DNA of 64,000 nucleotides from Brasenia schreberi (Eukaryota > Streptophyta > Magnoliopsida > Nymphaeales > Cabombaceae): the NCBI GenBank assembly GCA_036023115.1, contig JAYKKT010000036.1, forward strand, positions 6,653,501 to 6,717,500, given 5' to 3'. Positions 50,351-60,939 of the stretch are shown here, in pieces (the first letter of the stretch is position 1; every line of letters begins with the position of its first letter). A program made the translations under genes and the position numbers. Below the pieces are notes generated by a model. That model was not told the origin of the DNA. It ran no database searches and saw only the letters and a program-made list of their open reading frames with translations.

Positions 50351-53300
50351 GTGCAGCAGTCTTTGACATGGAACACGCGAGATGGTTAGAAGAGGACCAG
50401 AGATACATGTCGGAGCTCCGGGCTGGGCTTCATGCTCACCTGCCGGATGCCGAGCTTCAGATAATCGTCGACGGCTACCTCACCCACTACGACGAGCTCT
50501 TCCAGCTCAAGGGCCTCGCGACGAACACTGACGTCTTCCATCTCTTCTCCGGCACGTGGAAGACGCCGGCGGAGCGTTGCTTCCTTTGGATGGGTGGATT
50601 CCGGCCATCCGAGCTCCTCAAGGTAAAATATTCATTGACATTTATTACACTCTTTTGCCACGAATTTATCCTACTTTATGCTCCTATCTTTATAATTATT
50701 ATGGAGATCAAATAAGTTGGACCAATATAACAGTTCTTAGAAGTTGGACTAAGTTGCATCGATGCACGGGTTCTACATCGGATGTGATTAATTAAGCCGC
50801 TATGTTAGGGCTAATTCATTTAACTGTGCTCATGGATTTAAACGTTTGAATCGAATCCAAGTTATTTTGAGATTCTTAGAATGAATTATCCTACTGTGGA
50901 TCCACTGAACAGTCTTTCATGAAAGCTATGCTGCTTGGGAGACGAAAAAAAATGGAAACAACATGGAAAATGACGACTCTCCAAAAAAGAAGGAAGAAAA
51001 ATGTTATATATAGAGATGTTCATGACAGATACATATCATTAAGTTTAAAGATAAATATTATAGAGTAGCAATTAGATCCATTATATTATATGATTCTAAG
51101 TATTGACAGTTAATAAGTATGTCCATGACAGAAATGAAGATATTGAGATGGATGAGTGGTCACACATGAAAAAACTGTATATATAATGAGGTTATTAGAA
51201 ACAAATTGAGAGTTACACTAATAGATGACAAAATGAAATAAAATCATTTAAGATAGTTTAGAAAAATAGTTATGAGAAACTAAAATGTAAAAATATTAAA
51301 AAAGAAGGAAAAAACTACAAAAGTATTGAAAGAAAATAATAAAGCATGATGTAGCTTATATTTAGTTAATGGTTAACATGGAAAAGAATTCATATAGCAT
51401 CTAGTATGAAAAAAGGCTTAGTTGTTGTTAGCATATAGAGTGAGAAATTAACCTATGTACATGTGGATATATGGTTAAACATTATCAAAGATCTCAATTG
51501 TTCTATCTTTAACATCCACTGTTCAAATTTTTAAGTCAAAAAATAAATAATATCATGTGTATTTTATTGTTTTATTGCACCTACAAAAAGTATCAAATAC
51601 TTTTTTGCTTTTGAAGTTTGAATTTCAACGTCGGATTGGACGGTTGAGATTATATATATATACATATGTTTGAGTACCCATAAAAAATAGTAAACATTAT
51701 AAAGTATGTCTTTGAGATTTGAATTGAATACAACTTTAACAAACTAGACAAAGTTAAAACATGTAGAGGGAAAATGATATCTTTAATATAATATCCTAAA
51801 TTTAGTCAAACTATGTAGAAAACGTTTCGTAATGTGTCTGGATCTCTATATGGTTCCGAACCGGGATACGGCTCCTCACAACTGTTTTCGTGTATCATAG
51901 GATGAAAGTATCAGTTTAAACCGAATCCGATTTTTTAAGGAAGAAAGGGTTTATGTTTGAGAACGATATATGGATCTTGGTTTTGGTTTCTCTGTTTGGG
52001 TTTTCGATAGATTTTGAATGACCAGTGTACCCTTGCATTTTTTTTTATTTACCAAACGGATATTGGACCCATGCAGATATTGGTGCCCCAGTTGGAGCCA
52101 TTGACAGAGCAGCAGTTCTTGGGGATATGCAGCCTCCAGCAGTCGTCGGAACAAGCCCAGGAGGAGCTAACACAGGGTCTTGACTCGTTGCAACAGGGTC
52201 TCACCGAGACGATCAGCTCGGGCTCACTTAGCCATGGGCCGGGTGCGGGCAACTACATGGGTCAGATGGCCATAGCTCTTGGCAAGCTTGCCAATTATGT
52301 GGGATTCGTCCGGCAGGTGACAATTTTTTCTCCAACCATAGAAAGGGTAATATGGTCATCTTGTTTATTGTCAACGTGTCGACTTTTGAGCAGCTAAATA
52401 AATGACAACAAATGGTCCTCAACCCTCATCAGACGGCCTGTTCCTCGCAAAATAGCGCCCACTATTGCTTTCTATTTCTAGACACTGCCTGATTTGTTAC
52501 ATTTTGCAGTTCGGTGCACATGACCTTCCTCTTCCAACAAAAATGTTGCCTGTTTTGTTTGATAATTTGATTGTTGAGTATCATTATTTTCCTTTTCTTC
52601 TTTCAGTGAATGTTCTGTCATTATCTTGCAGGCTGACAATTTGAGGCAGCAGACGTTGCACCAACTTTGCCAGATTTTGACGGTCCGGCAAGCAGGCCAG
52701 TGTTTTCTGGCTATCGGAGAATACTACAGCCGGTTAAGAGCTCTCAGCTCTCTCTGGGCTTCTCGCTCAAGAGAGTAAGATTCTCCCCCAACCATATAAT
52801 TTGACCCCAGAAAAATATGACAACAACCTAATTTATCATGTAGCCAAGCAACAGTACTTAAACCCCTTAGTTAGGGTTCTAGAATGGCAAAAGGAGCATA
52901 AAGGTCGACTTCGCCATTGCTCCAATTTTCATTTAGAGGGTGGTTTGGGCCATATTTTCAGGACCTACACAACAGAATCTACCATGGTAAAAGTTCAGGT
53001 GATAAGTTAGGGAGTTCAGGTTTGTACAACCTTAGTTGGTTTCTCGTGAGATGCAGGAAGATGGGTGAAATAGTGAAAATGTAGCTACTGATAGAATTAT
53101 CTTCAACAATATTAACGAGGCTTATCAATTATCGTGAATGTTTGCATAACTAACATATGATGCAAAATCGACTCAATGGCGACTGAGAATCCATGTAGTC
53201 GACCATGCCCACTTGTCGTGAGAGCTTGGTTTAGGTTTAGGCTTTGGATTATGTTAAACTAATGATCTTAACATTATTGATCAGTGCATTTACAGCTTAA

Positions 53301-53738
53301 TTATGTGCTTTGATATGGTTAGCTTGGTTTTGGTTTAATAATAAACTTACATATGCATCAAAGGTGTCCTCAAAAGATCAGGTAATCTGCCAAGGCCATC
53401 ATCAATACCGTACTCTGCATCATCACCATCATGCAGATGGAAAGCAATAATTGAAGATATACATGACGATAGTGTACTGTGGTTAGAGTGTAGTATCATC
53501 GGCCAAAAGACCAAATGCCTACTTTACATCAAAATTCGAAAAAAAAACTAAAAGATGCTTATAAACACCAACCTGACAATTTTAGTACAAAAAGGAAGTT
53601 TTTTTGTATTATTCTCTGTGCTTATTTATCCTGCTGTGGTGTAGGACAATGGTAGCAGAAGCACGCCCGGTTCCAGCTAGGACTGATATCCAAATGGTCC
53701 AACGTACAGAGAATCACTTCACCACCTTCTCATATTAG
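50351..53738 (+). CDS. TGA-type transcription factor, DOG1-domain exons only (bZIP part not found)
   Basis: Exons 50351-50622, 52077-52316, 52632-52774 and 53645-53738 join in phase to give ~249 residues plus an incomplete 5' codon. They cover the C-terminal DOG1 domain of TGA bZIP factors: GAAVFDMEHARWLEE, HYDELFQLKG, DVFHLFSGTWKTPAERCFLW, GGFRPSELLK, LEPLTEQQFLGICSLQQSSE, NYMGQMAIALGKL, ADNLRQQTLHQLCQILTVRQ, YYSRLRALSSLWASRSRE. These factors bind TGACG/as-1 DNA elements and, in several members, NPR1-type coactivators. The first exon starts in mid-codon after an acceptor, so upstream exons must exist or have existed; none with a bZIP was seen back to 36 kb. Residues usually conserved have changed in places (FSGTW for LSGMW, RQAGQ), so it may be diverging or dead. 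An ATG at 50368 could start a 243-residue DOG1-only protein. Retention of the last intron would stop at once after SRE. Confidence 0.75.
51060..51436 (+). mobile_element. LINE ORF2 C-terminal relic in the first visible TGA-type intron
   Basis: The plus strand reads MTEMKILRWMSGHT (about 51127-51168), then KLRVTLIDDKMK and a tail GGCTTAGTTGTTGTTAG, with several stops. MKILRWMSGHT is the well-known C-terminal region of plant LINE reverse transcriptase proteins. It lies within the intron 50623-52076. Confidence 0.75.
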
Positions 53739-54392
53739 TGATGATGTTGAAATTCAACAAAAAAGTAATAACTGACATTTAAATTAGGGAAGATTGGATC
53801 ATTGGAGGGAAGAGAAAAGCGGAAGATTTAGCTTCATTGTAGTTTGTATAATTCCATTTTTTGATGGATGGAAGAGAAAAGGCACAAGGGCTTCTGAGGT
53901 CTACAATTTAGAATCATGTAATTCTTCTAAATTGTGTGTTGTTTGTGTGTCTCTGTGTGTACGTGTGCATGTGTGTGTGTAAGAGAGAGAGAGAGAGAGA
54001 GAGAGAAAAAGAGTTGTGCATTATGTGTTAACGTAGCCTATCATCAGTGGTTCTTATCCAGGATGTTACCCTAGTCTACATGCCAGTGTAATATTGTCCT
54101 GCTCATCATTATTTCCAGGATGAGTCTTACAACGTATTGCTTATGAACAAGCCAGATCAAACAATCAAACATCATGTTGAACAGACAGAAACAATAAATG
54201 ATTTCCATCCATTTTCTTCCAAGTCAATACAAGTAGTTTAGCTAGAGTAAGTTACAGAGAGACAAAAGATCTCCTAAACCACTTCAACAACATTAATATC
54301 TGTTAAAAATGCAAGCTTATAATCGGAGTAGGTTCTGAATTATACAGCTGCTGATCTAAGGGTTGGCTGCCAAACAGGAGACTTTAGTGGAA
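53739..54392. other. 3' flank of the TGA-type gene
   Basis: It contains GT-rich sequence and (GA)n at about 53982-54005. No further exon or gene is supported before the pseudogene end at 54393. Confidence 0.5.
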
Positions 54393-55059
54393 TCATTTCC
54401 GGTATTCCCCTGAAGAAAGCAAGGAGCCCATTGCCGAGCCATCTTTCCTTTCCGAAGAAATGCGACACCTTGACCATTCCTCCAAATGCTGTCGGTGGAG
54501 AGAATTCATACTTATTTAAGGCCTTTGCTTTCTCACAATGTTCTCTGCTTCTTTCCAATCCTCAGCCACACCTAATGCAACTGAGAGAGCACATAGAACA
54601 CATACGCTTCTGCCGTGGCCTATAACAAATTGTGACAGACAACAGCATTACGCATGCAATAACAGTATAATGCCGAAAGCAGACAATTCACATGAGCGTG
54701 GAGTAGGTATCAGCTCTAGTTCTGATGTACAAACCGCATCAATGACTTCAATCTTAAATTCTCATGCATTTTCAAGTCGATCAATCAACCCAGATGGGTT
54801 TAACGTGTCTATATTTTGATAAATAATATTGCTAATTTAATATAACTTGGGTCCTAAGCTAGAAATTAGACACAAAATGCTAGAATGTGGAACCTCCAAT
54901 GGATGGAGTGAAATATTCAGGATGCGATATGCACTTTCTATCATAGACATACCAAACATAATGCAATATTAAAATCTTTCAAGTAACTACTGAAACTAAC
55001 CACACAGAAAACAGATCTGGAATGCTAGTGGAGAGGACTGTGAAGCCATCTACGATAGG

Positions 55060-57047
55060 CTATGTTGCACGGGTATGCCCTTTTGGGCCCCGTACCCGTA
55101 TCCAATACGTATAGGGTATGGGTATGCGTATAGGTACGTCACCGAATGGCATACTAGTACGCGTATGCATATACTGGTACGCATACCTACCTTTGGGTAC
55201 GTCACGTACCGGTACCAGTACGTGAATAGATCGGGTTGACCCATACAGATATGGGTCAACCCGATTCAAAATAAAAAGTATAAATACGTTCTGTAATACT
55301 CTAATCCCCAAATCAATCCTGTGTGCGTCTCTCTTGTTCTCAGCTCATCTTCAGGACTGCGGTCGGCGGGCTTCTTGGATTTCCGATGAGGATCGGATTC
55401 CGGCGAGGTACACTCGGCAGCCTCTTCACGGTTGGCGGGCTTTTTGGATTTCCGGTGAGGTACACTCAGGTGGCAGAACAGATATAAAAACCAGAGATCG
55501 GATTCCGGCAAGGTACACTCATGGTTGAACAGAAGTTGCTTCTTCTTTTGGTTAATTTTGAGAAAAATATTTGGGTATTTGTGTTTGGTTCTTATTATTT
55601 TGTACAGTAGAGAGGGAAGGATTATCAGTTCATATTAGTATTCAGTTTCTTATCATGTAGGTAGAAAGGGGAATTAGGGACTAGCTTTCAAGAAGGGGAA
55701 ATGAAGGCGTCCTTTGGAAATTGTTCGACTCTCTGTCCTGTATTCCTTTTGCAGTATTACATTGGGGTTTCAGGAAGCGTAGCTTCAGTTGTTCGAGTAG
55801 AGTATTTGTGCTTCATTCTTTTATGTTGATCTATAATTTGAGATTCTTATGAATATCATCCTTGATTCTGCACTTCGGATTGTGCCTTTTGAACTGTTCA
55901 ATTAGATGAACTGCATGCCTTCAATTTTATGTTAATCTGTAATTTCAGTGTAATGTTTTGGTTGAATCAGTATCATGATTCATAGGTGATACTTTTCCAT
56001 CAAACAGTTTGCGGCTTTGCACCATATTCTAGATATCATCATACTTTTCCATCACGATTCATAGCTGTAGACCAAGCATGTCATCATCTATATATTTGGA
56101 AGAATTTTGAATTAAAACTCGTCTGGACTCTCGAGCTTATCAAGCAGTTTGCTGTTTGCCCATATTCTAGATACATCTTTGATGGTGGTCTGCTGGCTGG
56201 TGAGTATTGTTTTTCATTTTTTTGTGCCAACGATGTTACCTGCATGTACCAGCTTTTTCAGATACTCTTTAGTCTTTACTTGTATAATGAGTACTAGTTA
56301 GTTTCTTGTATGTATCTGCACAAGGTTGCCACAAGTGGGCAAGTTATCACCATGTAAAATTTGAAATATTGATCATTTAGTATATCTGCAAACTTACTGG
56401 GCAGTGTGACGATTCCAAGCCCATGTTATGAGTCTCCTTGGCCAACTCGATATCCTTATTCCTTATCACATGCAAAAATTTTGCATTGTGCTTTATTCAA
56501 TTTTGAGACCATGGTTGGTATCAAAGTTTACCATATTACGTGAATTCACTATATGGCATGTACATTACTTGTGCAGTTCAAGATAATGCAAAATGCTGAA
56601 CTATTCAGCTGAGGGAAGCTTTAGATGGCATTGTGCTGTTATTGGTTTTAGATGTCTTTGATATCTGTAATTCCATAGTTTGCTTTATTTCCTCAAGGCC
56701 TATGTTGCACGGGTACACCATTTTAAAACAGGTGCATATTTTGTTCTCATTATGTCCAAGCTTTAAACATTTTGTTTGGTGAACTATGTAATACGAGTTT
56801 ATGCAGGTATGTGTTTACCACATAAAGATCCTTTCAAAGGGGCATTCAGGAAGACTGCACTGCGAAGAGAACAAAATACAGAAAATCGATGGTATATGTT
56901 TGTTGTTTAATTGTTCTTACTTTGAAGAAGAATATAAATGACATTCTTATAGTTAGAATAGAATTATTCTCAAACACTGGATTGCTCTTTAAAATATAGA
57001 ATGCTCTATAACTCTTGCTCCCATCGGGATAAATCTGACCTCTTAAT

Positions 57048-57094
<47 letters not shown>

Positions 57095-57248
57095 TATTTA
57101 TTTATTTATTTATATATTTATGTAAATTTATTTTTTTATTATGTTTTTAATAGTTGTGTACCCGTACCTTAGTTTTTTTTAAAATTGCGTACCCCATACC
57201 CATACCCGTACCGGGTACCGATACCGTTCCCGTATCCATGCAACATAG
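55060..57248. mobile_element. hAT-like DNA transposon (2.2 kb) with perfect 8-bp target duplication
   Basis: ACGATAGG stands directly left (55052-55059) and right (57249-57256). The left end is CTATGTTGCACGGGTATGCC and the right end in complement is CTATGTTGCATGGATACGGG. Both ends are followed by GTAC-rich arrays. The interior has no recognisable transposase, but it has GC-richer patches (55320-55520) with an internally repeated GGATTTCCGRTGAGG phrase, an (AT)n/(TTTA)n tract (57055-57125) and a second left-end-like sequence at 56700. Confidence 0.87.
56700..57248. mobile_element. Possible nested second copy sharing the right end
   Basis: CTATGTTGCACGGGTACACC at 56700 repeats the left terminus of the outer element. 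Together with the right end at 57248 it outlines a 549-bp unit. The eight bases before it (CTCAAGGC or similar) do not match those after 57248, so it is either a truncated nested insertion or an internal duplication of the left end. Confidence 0.5.
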
Positions 57249-59656
57249 ACGATAGGTGATGCCATCCCAAGGTATGGTCTCTTTGATACGGGTATGGGAA
57301 ATGGTAAGGATGATACTATAAGTTTGTTCTTTTCAGAAATCTAAGCTGATCTTGCAACAATTTGATACCTCCAGGGAGATTAGCCTAATGTCAAGTGCTA
57401 CAGTGAAAAATGTAAGATAACCTCATACCAATGAAATGACTCGGAAAATATCAACCAAAGTTGAAATACAAGCACTAATAGTAATTTACCCCAACATCAA
57501 GCAATTGATAGACAATTAAAACCACTTCTGAACAGCAATGATGAATGAACAAGAACAACACCTCTTCCCCATGAATGTGATTGATATTGCTTCACTTTAT
57601 TAGCTTTTAATATTTAAAACTGAAACACCATGCGCATCCTTAGCCACTACAAACCCACATAGAACTTCACACCATTAATACACTGGTTGAAACAACCCCA
57701 ACTATTAAACATTTCTTGGGTGAGAACCACAAGTAAATACACCATTCATTCTCAATCGTCACTACTGTAACAAGGGTTCTGTAAAACCCACATAAATGTC
57801 CAGGTTGGTACTTCCAGAATGCTGGCTATTGATGCTTTGGTTGCCAGGATCACCATATGCTAGAACGTAGAGTATTTTACTTGATATTCAGTGCATCTCT
57901 CCATGTTCTGAGTCATATCATCACAATCTCCATTTTGAAAGTAGTTGAGCTACCATGAGTAACTGATGCTAGATGGTAAGAGCTGCACTTGCAATATAAA
58001 ACATCAATGACACCAATAGTTATATCGGAGATTCCCAGAATCTTGTCTACCTAAAGTACAAAGGATATTAACTAAATTACTGAACTTGATATCATTCTGC
58101 ATCTACTGTATCAAGTCAACATGTCGCATTTGGCTTTCTACACTTTGCACCCTAGGAAGGAGTTCAGAGGGTCAGGTGATCATCGCAGGACCAATTGCCA
58201 CATATATTACCTATATTGTGCATCCAAGCATGAAAGACAGCTGCTAGAGGCGAAAAGAAAATAGAATGACCACCAAAGAAATGATCCGCATCAATATTGA
58301 AGACGTACTCCTCTTTGTGGAAGCTTTTATTAGCAGTTCTGAAAAAATAACGCCCGTGTGACTTCATCATCTAAAACCTTAGGTGTTTATGATTGTAAAA
58401 TCTATTTCTGATAACCAAACCTTATACAGGTGAGGATGCACAAGTTAGGATCATCTTCCAACGTTGCAGAAGTACATAATCAAACTAGCAGAAGGAAAGA
58501 ACTGATTATCCACTTGCAACAGTGAATAAAGCCAAGAAATTAACACATTAAGAGTGAACGAAGAGCACTCATTGTGTTAATCTGCATGATTCCCTATTTG
58601 ACATTAGGAAGGAAGAGTGTTGCACAAAATAATAACGTTAAAGCCAGCCCTAGCTTGATTGGAGATACTTTTAACTCTCTTCAACCCCATTGGATCATAC
58701 GTTCCATGATCTCAAATCCAAATCATGCTACGCATCTCAGCTATATGTTTGGACATTTAACCAGGAAGCGAAATAGCAGAGTTAGACCATTTTCCCTGAT
58801 GCTTACTACTATTAATCCAAGGTTCAATCAAGTCCCACAATCCGATGTGCATCCAAACAATTAAATCAGAAAAGATATCTCCTCTTTGGAGAAATCCTAA
58901 AACGTCGACAACGACTAAGCGGTTCATCTTTAAATTAACCAAGTTAAGTTGACCATTTGAACAACTGTTTCATGTTCTGTACAACACCAAATCTAACAGC
59001 TTCTACATATTCGACATCAGAATGCTTAACCAACAAAAGGGAAACATAAAAGCTTTCAACAATATACCGTACGAGTGCTAAAAAATTGCAAGTTATCAAC
59101 CAAATGCAATAAATAACATTGATACTCACCGATTGCGCAATGGATGTACACAGGATTATTCTGAGCCCTCTTTCTGCACGCCCATCTAACTGCCAATTCG
59201 ATCTCGGACGGTTGCGGCGCCCTCGTATCCCAAGTTGGTACGCATATGTATGGGTTCTTAGACAACAATCTACTTCTGGGGAGCTCACAAGTGCAATCTA
59301 TAATTGCGTGATCGCCCGGCGGGACGGAATCAAAGCGTGAGGGTCAACCACCAACATAGATTCCGTCGGTGATCTCGTTGTAGAGAGGCTCCCTTCTCTT
59401 CAATCTTCTCAAGAAGACAAAAATCCGTATAATGGTACGGACCGAAGAGAATCAATGATCAGAGTGGGAAGCTACCGTCCGTGTTCTTTCCCAAAAGCAA
59501 TGGATGAGAAGCTACGGAGACGAGGAACGATGCGAACGATGCGAACGAAGCGTGAAGCAAAGGAATGGCGAAGACGTAGGAGGCGATGCCTCTGAGAGCG
59601 AGGAAGGCGACCAACCAGATGATCGCCTTCAATCCTATCAACAGAGAGATTCCCAT

Positions 59657-60939
59657 CGATGGCTGCTCTCTTTCCACATCGTTCGACTTCTTCCTCCCAC
59701 GGAGCTTTCTCGCTCCACAATCAGCCCCAAATTTCCTAAAGAGAACTTTGTATAATGAGTCGAATCACATTTTCAATGTACTTTCAGATCTTGGCCGTTA
59801 TTTTCTTGGATCTTATGATATCCAATTCGAGCCCAACGAATAATAGCTGTTCATCAGTAAAACGGACGGTTGTGATTTCAACTTCTTCGATAGATGATTT
59901 TGGTATCATAATAGGTGTGGTATCTCACAACTTTTTAATGGATTATATTACGTTCCAGTGCACGTCCGGTGAAGTACGCCTCACAAAATATAATTTCTTT
60001 AGTTTTCTAAAATTTACATTCAGCTACCTAAATCTGTGCAGAACTTACTTCAAACCGTCTGAAACATACAGATGATCATCCATGTTGTTCATGTTATACT
60101 GGCGACGCACTTATATAGCATTTCTTTTAAAATAAAATAATTCTACTTTTTTAAAGGAAAATAGATCTACCTTGTTAGTACATGCAAGATGAGACAAATA
60201 CATTTTACAGAAAAGAATAAAAATAAGTGTGGAACCCAGAAGCAAGCAAAGGCTCCTGTTGGGTGCTCATCTGTTTTAACGTTTTCTTGTCTCCTGGTGG
60301 TACAATGGGATGGGAAGAGCCAGACACATGCCCCAGGTATCGAACCCATGACCTTTAACGTAATTGTGTTGCTCGTTTATGTTTTATTGACGTCTCGACG
60401 ATTTTTCGTTGATCATAAGCTATAAATAAGTGGAGCCGAAAAGAATTAGACAATAACATCCAAGAGAATTTAATAGCAAACTAATCATTTGGCGAACATT
60501 AAGCAATAAGTAACACCAATTAAGCCAATTGTTTGTATATAGCGACTTTAATATATCTCAGGGAGAGAGAGAGAGACCATTGGAATATTATTCAGTAGGG
60601 AGAAAAGCCTGTACAACCAAAGACTAAATAAACAAGTGAACAGCTCGAATACTTTACAGTAAGCATAAAAGATGAGATGTGACATTGGCAGAAACCCATT
60701 ACATGAAGCAGTCTTCGCAAACATGGAAGGGGATCAATGTAAGGGGAAAGAAGAGACGAATGATCATGATGATGACAAGTATCGAACTTGATTTTGATAT
60801 ATCATCATACAAAAGAATGGCCTCTGCTAATTACAAACTCTAGTATGGGAGAGAGGAATAACTTTGACAGATGGTTAAATCACCACAATTAGATACATTT
60901 CTCAGGGCCTACCGCATTGCAGGAGGATGTGCAACAGAG
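59657..60939. other. Gap between the phosphatase-like pseudogene and the next gene
   Basis: 59657-60100 would be the old promoter side of the pseudogene. 60310-60360 holds SINE-like wording (GTATCGAACCCATGACCTTT). 60560-60939 is probably the 3' untranslated region of the minus-strand gene that ends at 60940. No extra gene is supported. Confidence 0.5.

Larger units (their letters stand above)
54393..59656 (-). pseudogene. Pseudogene of a plant dual-specificity-phosphatase-like protein (YnbD-like annotation)
   Basis: Exon 1 is 59130-59656 and exon 2 is 54393-54619 on the minus strand. The start MGISLLIGLKAIIWLVAFLA is a membrane segment, followed by PLLLGKNTDGSFPL. Then REPLYNEITDGIYVGG, ICVPTWDTRAPQPSEIE, WACRKRAQNNPVYIHCAIG | HGRSV across the intron, ALGVAEDWKEAENIVRKQRP and MNSLHRQHLEEWS. 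The joined loop HCAIGHGR keeps the Cys-x5-Arg phosphatase signature. Lesions: stops at 59459-59461 and 59344-59346 where the family has Trp, a stop at 54516-54518 where Tyr is expected, and one extra base after LILFGPY. The 4.5 kb intron holds the hAT element at 55060-57248. The substrate of living relatives is not established to my knowledge. A working protein cannot be made from this copy. Confidence 0.9.

Noticed and set aside
54340..54558. 72-codon minus-strand frame (ending WQPTLRSAAV) that looked like a separate gene
   Set aside because: It is an out-of-frame reading of exon 2 of the phosphatase-like pseudogene; the correct frame gives AEDWKEAENIVRK and LEEWS.
58164..58370. Protein-like minus-strand frame inside the phosphatase pseudogene intron
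   Set aside because: No family recognised and no partner exons; probably chance within the intron.
59344..59461. Programmed readthrough or recoding at the two TGA codons in the phosphatase-like gene
   Set aside because: The gene also has a TAA stop and a one-base frameshift, so simple loss of function explains everything.
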